44,464 nucleotides of DNA. Origin: DAIUCA01 sp964613675. GTDB taxonomy: Bacteria; Pseudomonadota; Gammaproteobacteria; Competibacterales; Competibacteraceae. The first letter of the stretch is position 1; the number at the start of each line of letters is the position of its first letter. The stretch is taken from assembly GCA_964613675.1 (NCBI GenBank), contig CAZTIH010000005.1:1-44464 (forward strand), in the 5' to 3' direction. This document shows positions 35,670 through 43,882 of the stretch, in pieces. Both the position numbers and the translations under genes were made by a program. Below the pieces are notes generated by a model. The model was not told where the DNA came from. It saw only the letters and a program-made list of their open reading frames with translations, and did no database searches.

Positions 35670-36303
35670 TTAATTCCTCATCACCAAAAATTAGCGGTTG
35701 CTTTAATAATTCATTATCAAAATAAATCCCATTAGGTATCCATTGAACCCGTTTTTCGCTAATCCATTGCAGGGTTTTGGGATACAGCCAATGCTCACGA
35801 ATCAACAAGCGCTCGGCTAATGACTCTGCGGTGTCGGTGGGCAGGATCGGAAGTTTAATTTGCGAAATGACTGGGCCATCGTCCAATTCAGGAGTCACAA
35901 AATGTACGGAAGCTCCATGTTCGGTTTCTCCTTGTTCTATAGCGCGTTGGTGGGTATGTAACCCTTTGAATTTAGGCAATAAAGAGGGATGAATATTGAC
36001 CATTTTTCCCAAGTAATCCGTAACTGTTTCCTTAGCTAACACGCGCATAAATCCCGCTAAAATGACGAGATCGGGGGAAAATTCGTCGAGCTGTTCGCGT
36101 AAACGGAATTGAAAAGAGGTTCGCGGGGTTTCTGCAACGATCCGCGTGGTCACGCCCGCCTTTTGGGCCAGTGTTAACCCAAGGGCGTCCGGCCGATTGC
36201 TAATGACGGCTTGAAGTTTGATGGAGAGTTTTTGCTGGGCGATAGCAGCCAGGATGGCTTGTAAATTGCTCCCACGTCCAGAAATTAAAACGACAGCCTT
36301 CAC
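35662..36303 (-). CDS. purN: Phosphoribosylglycinamide formyltransferase
   Basis: Transfers a formyl group from 10-formyltetrahydrofolate to GAR in purine synthesis. It has 213 residues. It starts KAVVLISGRGSNLQA; the catalytic Asn and His are in MVNIHPSLLPKFKG and the Asp is in HFVTPELDDGP. It starts with GTG, overlapping the purM stop (GTGA), the usual purM-purN pairing. Confidence 0.97.
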   Translation of the reverse strand: MKAVVLISGRGSNLQAILAAIAQQKLSIKLQAVISNRPDALGLTLAQKAGVTTRIVAETPRTSFQFRLREQLDEFSPDLVILAGFMRVLAKETVTDYLGKMVNIHPSLLPKFKGLHTHQRAIEQGETEHGASVHFVTPELDDGPVISQIKLPILPTDTAESLAERLLIREHWLYPKTLQWISEKRVQWIPNGIYFDNELLKQPLIFGDEELND

Positions 36304-37334
36304 ATCAAGCCCTCGACTTGGGGAGTACCTTGTCCCACTTTGATGTCACCAATGATAAATGGCAACTCGCCTGCCGCCGTCAGAACATCTATAGCCATTT
36401 GAATATCAGTTTTTGCTACGCAAATGACCATTCCAATGCCGCAGTTGAAGGTGCGCCACATTTCTACAGCAGGAATATTGCCTTGTTCTTGCAACCAACT
36501 AAAGAGAGTTGGCATCGTCCAGTTGCTAGGGTTAATAAATGCCTTAGTGCCTTGGGGGAGCACTCGAGGCACATTTTCTAAAAGACCGCCCCCCGTGATG
36601 TGGGCCATCGCTTTAACATTCACAGCCTTCATGAGCGCCAGTAATGGTTTGACATAAATGCGGGTAGGTTCTATCAGCGCATCAATGAGTTGTTTCCCCT
36701 CAAAAGATTGATTTAAATCGATTTTTTGCACTTCAATCACATGACGAACCAACGAAAAACCGTTGGCGTGAATTCCACTGGAAGCCAGCCCAATCAAGGC
36801 ATCTCCTACTGCCACTTGGGTTCCGTCGATGAGGTGCTCACGCTCGACAATTCCTACACAAAATCCCGCTAAGTCGTAGTCTTCATTTTGATACAGACCG
36901 GGCATTTCCGCCGTTTCACCGCCGATGAGTGCAATATGTGCCTGTTCACATCCGCGACCAATTCCCGCAATAACTTGCGTCGCGGTCTCCACAGAGAGTT
37001 TGCCCGTTGCGTAATAATCCAGAAAAAATAAGGGTTCAGCGCCACAGACGATAATGTCGTTAGCACACATTGCGACTAAATCGATACCGATCTGCTCATG
37101 ACGTTGTGTCTGAATTGCTAACTTGAGTTTAGTCCCTACGCCATCTGTACTCGACACGAGAACGGGTTGCCGATACCCCGTCGGAAGCGCAAATAATCCG
37201 CCAAAACCCCCTATGCTCTTCAGCATTCCCGGGCGTCGAGTTGCATCGACAATGGGTTTAATGCGCTCAATTAATTGGTTGCCATTGTCAATTGAGACGC
37301 CGGCATCGGCATAGGTAAAAGAAGATTTGTTCAT
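36300..37334 (-). CDS. purM: Phosphoribosylformylglycinamidine cyclo-ligase
   Basis: ATP-dependent synthesis of AIR from FGAM, fifth step of purine synthesis. It has 344 residues from the ATG at 37334 (MNKSSFTYADAGVSID). Motifs: SSTDGVGTKLKLA, DLVAMCANDIIVCGAEPLFFLDYYATGKL, GGETAEMPGLY and AHITGGGLLENVPRVLP. The frame stays open a further 35 codons upstream but the ATG at 37334 fits the family. The minus-strand leader holds a perfect TATAAT at 37497-37492, a possible -10 with no clear -35. Confidence 0.96.
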   Translation of the reverse strand: MNKSSFTYADAGVSIDNGNQLIERIKPIVDATRRPGMLKSIGGFGGLFALPTGYRQPVLVSSTDGVGTKLKLAIQTQRHEQIGIDLVAMCANDIIVCGAEPLFFLDYYATGKLSVETATQVIAGIGRGCEQAHIALIGGETAEMPGLYQNEDYDLAGFCVGIVEREHLIDGTQVAVGDALIGLASSGIHANGFSLVRHVIEVQKIDLNQSFEGKQLIDALIEPTRIYVKPLLALMKAVNVKAMAHITGGGLLENVPRVLPQGTKAFINPSNWTMPTLFSWLQEQGNIPAVEMWRTFNCGIGMVICVAKTDIQMAIDVLTAAGELPFIIGDIKVGQGTPQVEGLM

Positions 37335-37419
37335 GGCAGGCTCGAAGCTCGACGGAAATTTAAGAGCACAAACTATGAGGTGAGTGCTGAGAAACAGGCA
37401 AACAATTGGGGGAATTAAG

Positions 37420-37449
37420 TTGATTTCTGCACAGTGCACTGATTATCAT
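37420..37449 (+). promoter_or_regulatory. Possible plus-strand promoter in the purM-trmL gap
   Basis: TTGATT (37420-37425) and TATCAT (37444-37449) are separated by 18 bp, matching four and five of six consensus bases. The perfect palindrome CAGTGCACTG (37432-37441) lies between them and could be an operator. There is no plus-strand ORF downstream; the nearest downstream element is an intrinsic terminator about 70 bp on. Confidence 0.4.
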
Positions 37450-37455
37450 CGGAAG

Positions 37456-37547
37456 AGATAAGTACAGGCCCGAATTAAGAATTCGGACTAAATTATAAAA
37501 ACCAAGCTGTGTCCTTACCGCTCGCCTCAAACGAGCGGTTTTTATTT
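37456..37547 (+). ncRNA. Candidate small RNA of about 90 nt
   Basis: Inferred from a plausible promoter upstream, a 7-bp hairpin (CCGAATT/AATTCGG, 37470-37486) and a well-formed intrinsic terminator, all on the plus strand in a 216-bp gap between two minus-strand genes. There is no ORF. It would be antisense to the far 5' leader of purM. Ends are approximate. I recognise no known RNA family. Confidence 0.4.
37517..37543 (+). terminator. Orphan intrinsic terminator oriented on the plus strand
   Basis: ACCGCTCG (37517-37524) pairs perfectly with CGAGCGGT (37532-37539) around CCTCAAA and is followed by TTTT and a T-rich tail. On the minus strand the hairpin is followed by AAGGAC, so it does not suit termination of trmL, whose stop is 8 bp away. 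No plus-strand gene precedes it for more than 10 kb. Confidence 0.75.
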
Positions 37548-37550
37548 GGC

Positions 37551-38021
37551 TTATTCGGGCCAGTAGGCATCGAAAAATTGTTGTTGTCGCCACGCCTCGT
37601 AAACGGCTACTGCTGCGGCATTCGACAGATTTAGACTACGAGAACTCTTGCACATCGGTAGCCGTAACCAATGTTCTGAACCGAGTTGGTTTAGAAGTTC
37701 TATAGGTAAACCACGGGTCTCTGGCCCAAAAAGTAGGGCATCTTCGCGACCGAACGACACCGAAAAAGGATTATGTTTACCCTTTGTCGTGAACGGCCAG
37801 ATTCTTATGTGGGGATATAGCGTCTGAAACATCGTGAAATCCGAATGAATCTCTACCTCTGCCCACTCTCGATAATCCAATCCCGCCCGTCGCAACTTGG
37901 CGTCTTGCCAGTGAAATCCCAAAGGTTCGATTAAGTGAAGTTGGCAACCCGTATTTGCACAGAGTCGAATGATATTGCCCGTATTTTGCGGAATTTCGGG
38001 TTCAAACAGAACAACGCGCAA
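37551..38021 (-). CDS. trmL: tRNA (cytidine/uridine-34 2'-O)-methyltransferase TrmL
   Basis: SPOUT methyltransferase that modifies the wobble base of tRNA-Leu isoacceptors. It has 156 residues. VLFEPEIPQNTGNIIRLCAN at the N terminus and RSLNLSNAAAVAVYEAWRQ at the C terminus are the knot motifs that bind AdoMet. It starts with TTG at 38021, with GGAG nine bases upstream inside the last codons of ntrC; there is no ATG in the right place. It follows ntrC by 6 bp, so it belongs to the glnA operon tail. Confidence 0.95.
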   Translation of the reverse strand: MRVVLFEPEIPQNTGNIIRLCANTGCQLHLIEPLGFHWQDAKLRRAGLDYREWAEVEIHSDFTMFQTLYPHIRIWPFTTKGKHNPFSVSFGREDALLFGPETRGLPIELLNQLGSEHWLRLPMCKSSRSLNLSNAAAVAVYEAWRQQQFFDAYWPE

Positions 38022-38027
38022 AGCGAT

Positions 38028-39437
38028 CTACTCCAGTCTTAACTCTTTGATTTTGCGGGCTAAAGTGTTTCGACCCCAACCCAATAATTTAGCTGCATCT
38101 TGCCTCCGGCCGCCCGTATGGTCTAAAGCCGCCTGTATCAGAATACGCTCAAATGTCGGTAATGCCGCATCTAATAGATGGCTTTCTCCCCGCGCTAAAC
38201 TGCGGTTAGCCCACTGCTTAAGCCCTTCAATCCAATCTGCTTCATTTGAAGAGAGTTGAGGAGGTTGGCTACGCAACTCAGGCGGCAAGTCGCTTAATTC
38301 GATTTCTCGCCCCGATGCCATCACGGTTAGCCAACGACAGAGATTTTCTAACTGTCGGACATTACCTGGCCAATCTAATCGGCATAAAAACTGTTCTGCT
38401 TCTGTACGCAAGACTTTCGTTTCGACGTTGAGTTCGCGTGCAGCCTGCTTCAGAAAATATCGGAGAAGTAGCGGAATATCCTCCCGACGATTCCTCAAGG
38501 CAGGCAAATTAATGCGAATGACATTGAGCCGGTGAAACAAATCTTCACGGAATTTCCCTTCCCATACGCGCTGTTCCAAATTCTGATGGGTGGCGGCGAT
38601 AATGCGCACATCGACTTTGGTTGGGGTATGTCCCCCTACGCGGTAATACTCTCCTTCCGCTAGGACGCGTAACAGGCGAGTTTGTAATTCAGGGGGCATA
38701 TCCCCGATTTCGTCCAAAAATAATGTGCCACCATCCGCTTGCTCGAAGCGTCCTTGTCGAGCGAAATGAGCGCCTGTGAATGCCCCTCGGTCATGGCCAA
38801 AGAGTTCGGATTCCAGTAAATCACGGGGAATCGCTGCCATATTGAGGGCAATAAACGGTTTATTGGAACGCGGACTGTGACGATGTAAAGCGCGAGCAAC
38901 CAATTCCTTACCAGTTCCCGATTCCCCGTTAATCAAAACGGTAATGTGGGAACGGGAAAGTCGCCCAATAGCTCTGAACACCTCCTGCATCGAAGGCGCT
39001 TCCCCGATGATTTCGGCGACTTTTTCGGTTTCTTCTTCGGGAAGATGAATAGCGGTTGGACGCTTTGAAATTTCACAGGCCCGCATAACTAGGGCGACTG
39101 CTTCATCTACATCGAAAGGTTTGGGCAGATATTCAAAAGCCCCCCCGCGAAAAGCTGATACGGCGCTCTCCAGATCAGAATGGGCGGTCATGATGATGAC
39201 GGGTAAGTCGGGGTGACTGTTATGAATCTGTTTAAGCAACTCCAGCCCATCCATTCCCGGCATTCGGATGTCTGCAACAAGGGCCATGGGACAATTTTGT
39301 TGAAGGGCTTGTAGAACGGCATTAGCCGATTCAAAGGTAACAACTTGACGTTCTGGAGATTGCAGAGCGCGTTCTAATACCCAACGAATGGCGTGGTCAT
39401 CATCGACAACCCAGATGGTCTCTTTATTCTTTTCCAT
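38028..39437 (-). CDS. glnG: Nitrogen regulation response regulator NtrC
   Basis: Sigma-54 enhancer-binding activator of nitrogen-starvation genes, phosphorylated by NtrB. It has 469 residues. The receiver domain has VVDDD and the phospho-acceptor Asp56 in VADIRMPGMDG. The AAA+ domain has Walker A GESGTGKE, the sigma-54 contact loop GAFTGA and Walker B GGTLFLDEIGD. A Fis-type helix-turn-helix (GRRQDAAKLLGWGRNTLARKI) ends the protein. It overlaps ntrB by 14 bp. It is probably autoregulated through the boxes upstream of glnA. Confidence 0.97.
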   Translation of the reverse strand: MEKNKETIWVVDDDHAIRWVLERALQSPERQVVTFESANAVLQALQQNCPMALVADIRMPGMDGLELLKQIHNSHPDLPVIIMTAHSDLESAVSAFRGGAFEYLPKPFDVDEAVALVMRACEISKRPTAIHLPEEETEKVAEIIGEAPSMQEVFRAIGRLSRSHITVLINGESGTGKELVARALHRHSPRSNKPFIALNMAAIPRDLLESELFGHDRGAFTGAHFARQGRFEQADGGTLFLDEIGDMPPELQTRLLRVLAEGEYYRVGGHTPTKVDVRIIAATHQNLEQRVWEGKFREDLFHRLNVIRINLPALRNRREDIPLLLRYFLKQAARELNVETKVLRTEAEQFLCRLDWPGNVRQLENLCRWLTVMASGREIELSDLPPELRSQPPQLSSNEADWIEGLKQWANRSLARGESHLLDAALPTFERILIQAALDHTGGRRQDAAKLLGWGRNTLARKIKELRLE

Positions 39438-40482
39438 CGTGGCTCTCCAGCGGCAGTAATAGGGTAAAAATTGTTTCGCCCGGACGACTCTGACATTCGA
39501 TTAGACCTCCATGAAGTTGAACCAGCATCTGCGCAATAGACAGACCTAAACCATTACCGCCGACTCTTCCAGAGATCATCGGATAAAAGATGGTTTCTCC
39601 TAAATGGGACGGAACACCTGGGCCATCGTCGATAATGTCAAGTTTCAGAACTAAACGATGGCGTCGAACCCCTAGCGTATGTTGACGCAGAACACGGGTT
39701 CGTAAACACAAGGTTCCGCACCCCTGTACCGCCTCTGCGGCATTGCCCACAATATTAAAAATGGCCTGAATGAGCTGGTCGGCATCGCCCACGAGCGAGG
39801 GTAAGCTGGGGTCATAATCCCTTGAAATAATTAAGTTTTCATGTGCTGCTAATACCAGGCTAGCCACGCGTTCCAGAAGTTCGTGGATGTTTACCGCTAC
39901 CCAGACCGGCGGTCTCGTAGGGCCTAACATCCGATCTACTAAAGTTCGCAGACGATCCGCTTCTCCGATAATGATACGGGTGTACTCGCGCAGTTCATCG
40001 TTCTGAAGTTCTCGTTCCAGAAGTTGTGCGGCTCCACGTAGTCCCCCAAGAGGATTCTTAATTTCGTGTGCTAGGTTTCTCATCAGAACACGCGAAACTT
40101 GCTGTTGCGACTGTAGTTGTTCTTCTCTTGACTGACGCAGTTGTTGATCTATTTGATTGATTTCAATCGCTAAATGGTCGGATAAGACGGGATCTGCGAG
40201 TTGCGATAAGGTGCAGTCAATCGTGATGTTTTGACCATTGTGCAAAACAAGTGGCAGACGTCTTTCGGTGTAATACTGTTGCGTAGTGCGACAGTGATGA
40301 ATGCCCGTTTCCAGGACTTCTAATCCAGTCATTAGATTTAACAGCGGTTGACCGAGGAGTTGCCGTTGACTGGCACTAAATAAGAATTCTGCAGACTGAT
40401 TCAGATAAACAATGCGATTGGCGCCGTCAATTACGAGAACGGCGACTTGCAGACTGTCTAGGAGAAATCGAGGAATCATCAT
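39424..40482 (-). CDS. glnL: Nitrogen regulation sensor histidine kinase NtrB
   Basis: Cytoplasmic PII-controlled kinase/phosphatase of NtrC. It has 352 residues from the ATG at 40482 (a second ATG follows at once). A PAS domain occupies about residues 5-110. The phospho-acceptor His139 is in NLAHEIKNPLGG, the same number as in E. coli. The ATPase domain has NIVGNAAEAV (N box), DDGPGVP (G1) and GGNGLGLSIAQ (G2). A TTG at 40500 reads in frame but AAGG placed before the ATGs fits better. That site is inside a potential hairpin. Confidence 0.95.
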   Translation of the reverse strand: MMIPRFLLDSLQVAVLVIDGANRIVYLNQSAEFLFSASQRQLLGQPLLNLMTGLEVLETGIHHCRTTQQYYTERRLPLVLHNGQNITIDCTLSQLADPVLSDHLAIEINQIDQQLRQSREEQLQSQQQVSRVLMRNLAHEIKNPLGGLRGAAQLLERELQNDELREYTRIIIGEADRLRTLVDRMLGPTRPPVWVAVNIHELLERVASLVLAAHENLIISRDYDPSLPSLVGDADQLIQAIFNIVGNAAEAVQGCGTLCLRTRVLRQHTLGVRRHRLVLKLDIIDDGPGVPSHLGETIFYPMISGRVGGNGLGLSIAQMLVQLHGGLIECQSRPGETIFTLLLPLESHDGKE

Positions 40483-40486
40483 GAGT

Positions 40487-40528
40487 AGCGCCCTTCTCAA
40501 TCAAAACAAAGGGCGCAGAGAAGGCGCT
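40487..40528 (-). promoter_or_regulatory. Competing hairpins covering the ntrB ribosome binding site
   Basis: On the minus strand GAGAAGGGCGCT (40498-40487) contains the ntrB Shine-Dalgarno AAGG. It can pair with GCGCCCTT (40516-40509, 8 bp) or with AGCGCCTTCTC (40528-40518, 11 bp with one bulged G), but not both. The region also spans most of the glnA-ntrB gap. It may lower NtrB synthesis relative to glutamine synthetase. Confidence 0.5.
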
Positions 40529-40532
40529 CAGG

Positions 40533-41942
40533 TTAGAGGCTGTAGTACATCGCAAATTCCACCGGATGGGTAGTCATGTTCAAGCGAGTGACTTCAGCAC
40601 GCTTCAGATCTAAATAACCGTCGATCAGATCGTCATTAAAGACATCTCCGGCTTTTAAGAAGTCGCGATTTTGGTCAAGTTCGTCGAGGGCTTCCTCCAG
40701 CGAAAAGCTCACCCGCGGAATGGCTTTTTCTTCCTCAGGCGGTAAATCGTACAAATCTTTGTCCATCGCGTCGCCAGGATGGATTTTGTTCTTAATTCCG
40801 TCTAAGCCCGCCATCATCATGGCAGAGAAAGCCAAGTAGGGATTAGCCATTGAATCAGGGAAACGAACTTCAATACGACGCGCTTTCGGGCTATCTACAT
40901 GGGGAATCCGTACAGAAGCCGAACGGTTCCGAGCAGAGTAGGCCAGTAAGGTAGGCGCTTCAAATCCTTTCACCAAGCGTTTGTAGCTATTCGTGGAAGG
41001 GTTAGTGAAGGCATTTAAGGTCTTAGCGTGTTTAATGATACCACCGATGTAAAATAGCGCGGTTTCCGATAACCCTGCGTAGCTATCGCCAGCAAACAGG
41101 TTTTGCCCACCTTTTGCTAATGATTGGTGAACGTGCATACCGTTTCCATTATCACCAACAAGGGGTTTTGGCATGAATGTCGCTGTTTTTCCATACTTGG
41201 CAGCTACATTATGCACAATGTACTTTAGAATCTGTACGGCATCTGCTTTATAAATCAGTGTTCCAAATCGAACGCCGATTTCGCACTGCCCCGCTGTTGC
41301 AACTTCGTGGTGGTGAACTTCGGTCATTTGGCCTACGGATTCCAACACTTGACACATTTCGCTGCGAATGTCTTGTAAGGAATCAACGGGAGGTACAGGA
41401 AAGTAACCGCCTTTAATCCCTGGACGATGACCTTTATTGCCATCTGGGTAGTCACGGCCCGTATTCCATGCCGCTTCTAAAGAATCAATGAAGTGGTAAG
41501 CACTTCCTACAGTGGTGTCATACCGTACGGAATCGAATATAAAAAACTCATTTTCGGGGCCAAAGTAAGCAGTGTCGGCAATTCCTGTGCTTTGTAGATA
41601 AGCTTCAGCACGACGCGCCACCGAACGCGGATCACGAGAGTATCCCGTCATAGTGTCAGGATTTAATACATCACAGGTGATGTTGACGGTCTTATGGGTA
41701 AAGAAGGGGTCGATCATTGCGGTTTTTGGATCGGGCATCAATACCATGTCTGATTCGTTAATGCTTTTCCAGCCGGCAATCGACGAACCGTCAAACATCT
41801 TACCTTTCTCGAAAATTTCTTCTTCTAAGGTGTGAGCGGGTGCTGTGACATGCTGTTCCTTACCACGGGTGTCGGTAAAGCGGTAATCCACAAATTGCAC
41901 ATCATTGTCTTTAACGAGCTTCAGAACTTCGGCGGGAGTCAT
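40533..41942 (-). CDS. glnA: Glutamine synthetase, type I
   Basis: Dodecameric enzyme making glutamine from glutamate, ammonia and ATP. It has 469 residues from the ATG at 41942, the same length as E. coli GlnA; GAGG lies six bases upstream. Motifs: FDGSSIAGW, YFGPENEFFIFD, GDNGNGMHVHQS and KRLVKGFEAPTLLAYSARNRSASVRIP. The adenylylation Tyr is in DKDLYDLPPEE (about residue 397), so control by GlnE adenylylation is expected. The frame is open to 42014, but that stretch contains the promoter. First gene of the glnA-ntrB-ntrC-trmL group. Confidence 0.98.
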   Translation of the reverse strand: MTPAEVLKLVKDNDVQFVDYRFTDTRGKEQHVTAPAHTLEEEIFEKGKMFDGSSIAGWKSINESDMVLMPDPKTAMIDPFFTHKTVNITCDVLNPDTMTGYSRDPRSVARRAEAYLQSTGIADTAYFGPENEFFIFDSVRYDTTVGSAYHFIDSLEAAWNTGRDYPDGNKGHRPGIKGGYFPVPPVDSLQDIRSEMCQVLESVGQMTEVHHHEVATAGQCEIGVRFGTLIYKADAVQILKYIVHNVAAKYGKTATFMPKPLVGDNGNGMHVHQSLAKGGQNLFAGDSYAGLSETALFYIGGIIKHAKTLNAFTNPSTNSYKRLVKGFEAPTLLAYSARNRSASVRIPHVDSPKARRIEVRFPDSMANPYLAFSAMMMAGLDGIKNKIHPGDAMDKDLYDLPPEEEKAIPRVSFSLEEALDELDQNRDFLKAGDVFNDDLIDGYLDLKRAEVTRLNMTTHPVEFAMYYSL

Positions 41943-42009
41943 AAACAGCCTCTTGATGGGTGAATCAGATGCAGCCTTGTTTACGCTTGTAAAAAGGGCA
42001 CGCTCACAA

Positions 42010-42026
42010 GGCAAGCCTCGTACCAG
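42010..42026 (-). promoter_or_regulatory. Sigma-54 promoter of glnA
   Basis: Minus-strand CTGGTACGAGGCTTGCC has GG (-25/-24) and GC (-13/-12) with the required 10-base spacing; only the C of TGGCAC is changed to T. The predicted start is near 41999, giving a 57-base leader before the glnA ATG. Confidence 0.85.
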
Positions 42027-42092
42027 TTCATCTGCTTGCTTAGTGAATCAAAGACTTAATGAGAATTTTCAAGAGGCTCGGGTATTCAAAAT

Positions 42093-42109
42093 TGCACTTT
42101 TTTAGTGCG
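42093..42109. promoter_or_regulatory. NtrC-binding site, promoter-proximal
   Basis: TGCACTTTTTTAGTGCG contains GCAC-N7-GTGC, the NtrC dyad, centred about 102 bp upstream of the predicted glnA start. Confidence 0.82.
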
Positions 42110-42122
42110 ATCATGAAGTTTT

Positions 42123-42139
42123 TGAGCGATTTTAGTGCG
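42123..42139. promoter_or_regulatory. NtrC-binding site, weaker half-conserved copy
   Basis: TGAGCGATTTTAGTGCG keeps the GTGC half and has a degenerate left half. Its centre is 30 bp from the proximal site, about three helical turns, which suits cooperative binding of NtrC dimers. Confidence 0.6.
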
Positions 42140-42238
42140 AAAATACAAAAAACTTTATTAAACATGGTTTTATAAGTGGGAAAATTTGCGGTTTTACCTT
42201 TGATTAAGTATCGCTTTGACGACTTAGCCACCTGTTTT

Positions 42239-42255
42239 TGCACCAATTTAGTGCG
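42239..42255. promoter_or_regulatory. NtrC-binding site, distal, overlapping the end of the oxidoreductase gene
   Basis: TGCACCAATTTAGTGCG is the best match here to TGCACC-N5-GGTGCA, with GCAC-N7-GTGC intact. It spans the stop codon of the upstream gene and lies about 248 bp before the predicted glnA start. The 305-bp gap 41943-42247 otherwise holds an A+T-rich stretch (42140-42238) and no ORF I can support. Confidence 0.75.
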
Positions 42256-43240
42256 TTAGTAACGCAATTTTGCCTACATGTTGACTCGTTTCTAAATAGC
42301 GATGGGCCGTCGCTGCCTCGGTAAGGGAAAAAGTGCTATCTAAATGAGGTGAAAATTTTCCTTGTAAAATCAATGGCCAAACAGATTTTTGGACCTCACG
42401 AGCAATTTGCGCTTTTACTGCTGTTGGGCGACTCCTTAAGGTTGAACCCGTGATCGTCAGACGTTTAATCATCACTTTGAAGAGATCTACCTCGGTTTTA
42501 GCACCTCGCAATACAGCGATCTGTACCAGTCGTCCGTCTTCTGCAAGCGCGTTCAGATTGCGTGGCGTGTAATCCCCCCCCACCATATCCAGAATAACAT
42601 CCACACCGCGATTTCCCGTTATCACCTTGATTTCATTGACAAAATCTTGGGTACTGTGATTGATGACATGATGCGCGCCTAGTTGCAGACAGGGGGATTT
42701 TTTCCAGTCTGCCCCTACCGTCACAACGACATTTGCACCAAAAGCACGCGCTAATTGGATGGCCGTTGTTCCAATCCCGCTTGCGCCGCCGTGGATCAGT
42801 AACCATTCGTTTGCCTGAAGTTGGCCGCGTGCGAAAACGTTGTGCCAAACCGTGAATATCGTTTCTGGAAGCGCGGCGGCTTGCGGTGCAGAGAGGCCCG
42901 TCGGCCAAGGTAAACAAAGGTCTTTGTGGGCTGTCGCAAAGGTCGCATAACCTCCTCCGCTAAGCAGGGCACAAACTCGGTCACCTACCCGCCAATCGGT
43001 GACATTTTTGCCTAACTCAATGATTTCCCCAGCAATTTCCAACCCTAAAATTTCGCTTGCCCCGATGGGGGGCGGATATTTTCCCTCGCGTTGCAGACAG
43101 TCTGGACGGTTGACGCCCGCCGCTTGGACGCGAATTAACACTTCATCATCGGCAGGCTTGGGACATAGGAAATCGCCGTAAACCAGGTTTTCTGGACCAC
43201 CAAAGCCTTTAAGCAGAATCGCTTTCATCATTGAAGACAT
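42248..43240 (-). CDS. NAD(P)H quinone oxidoreductase, zinc-independent MDR family
   Basis: Medium-chain reductase of the quinone oxidoreductase (PIG3/QorA-like) group, probably reducing quinones or enals with NADPH. It has about 330 residues. The N-terminal KAILLKGFGGPENLVYGD and AAGVNRPDCLQREGKYPPP are typical of the PIG3-like branch. The nucleotide-binding fold has HGGASGIGTTAIQLARAFGA. Structural zinc cysteines are absent. The start is uncertain among ATGs at 43240, 43231 and 43228; none has a strong ribosome binding site. It lies 10 bp after nrdJb on the same strand. Confidence 0.88.
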   Translation of the reverse strand: MSSMMKAILLKGFGGPENLVYGDFLCPKPADDEVLIRVQAAGVNRPDCLQREGKYPPPIGASEILGLEIAGEIIELGKNVTDWRVGDRVCALLSGGGYATFATAHKDLCLPWPTGLSAPQAAALPETIFTVWHNVFARGQLQANEWLLIHGGASGIGTTAIQLARAFGANVVVTVGADWKKSPCLQLGAHHVINHSTQDFVNEIKVITGNRGVDVILDMVGGDYTPRNLNALAEDGRLVQIAVLRGAKTEVDLFKVMIKRLTITGSTLRSRPTAVKAQIAREVQKSVWPLILQGKFSPHLDSTFSLTEAATAHRYLETSQHVGKIALLTH

Positions 43241-43250
43241 TTTCAGAATC

Positions 43251-43880
43251 TCAACCGCAACGCGAGTAACCACAGTTCAGACAGGTCTCGCATCCATCCA
43301 TCCGAACGAGCGACTTGCTCTGGCACTTTGGGCAGATCGTAGCTTGACTTAATAGAAAATCGTGATCCTTACTCGCTTTTGGATTTGGCGGGGGATTGTC
43401 TTTAACCATTCCGATGGCGATCAGATGTTTTTGCAGAACATCGCCAATTTCGGCGACTAGGCTAGGCATAAATTGCCCTCCTGGTTTGAAATAGCCGCCT
43501 TTGGGGTCAAACACCGATCGCAACTCGTCCACTAGAAACGCCACATCTCCCCCCTTCCGAAAGACCGCCGAAATGATCCGCGTCAACGCAACGATCCACT
43601 GGAAATGCTCCATCGCCTTGGAGTTGATGAACATCTCAAACGGTCGCCGCTGCTCGTGGTCGGTGCCTTCGTTCAGAATCATATCGTTGATGGTCAGATA
43701 CAGTGCATGTTCTGATAATGGCGTCTTAATCTTGTAAGTTGAACCGAACAACACGGTCGGGCGTTCCATCTGCTCGTGCATCTGCTCAATGGTTGGTTGC
43801 GGCACGGGCGTCACCGTTGCGGGTTCGTCTTTACCCTTAACAACAAAAGCCACAATGGGCTGGTTAATTCTAATAGTCAT
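43251..43880 (-). CDS. nrdJb: Class II ribonucleotide reductase, C-terminal part (NrdJb)
   Basis: Separate C-terminal subunit of the adenosylcobalamin-dependent ribonucleotide reductase. It has 209 residues. TYKIKTPLSEHALYLTINDM is the domain start. The C terminus has four cysteines in CPKCQSKSLVRMDGCETC plus CGYSRCG, the zinc-ribbon-like tail whose terminal Cys pair re-reduces the active site in class II enzymes. It begins 2 bp after the nrdJa stop. As I recall, Pseudomonas nrdJa/nrdJb are split in the same way. Confidence 0.87.
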   Translation of the reverse strand: MTIRINQPIVAFVVKGKDEPATVTPVPQPTIEQMHEQMERPTVLFGSTYKIKTPLSEHALYLTINDMILNEGTDHEQRRPFEMFINSKAMEHFQWIVALTRIISAVFRKGGDVAFLVDELRSVFDPKGGYFKPGGQFMPSLVAEIGDVLQKHLIAIGMVKDNPPPNPKASKDHDFLLSQATICPKCQSKSLVRMDGCETCLNCGYSRCG

Positions 43881-43882
43881 CT

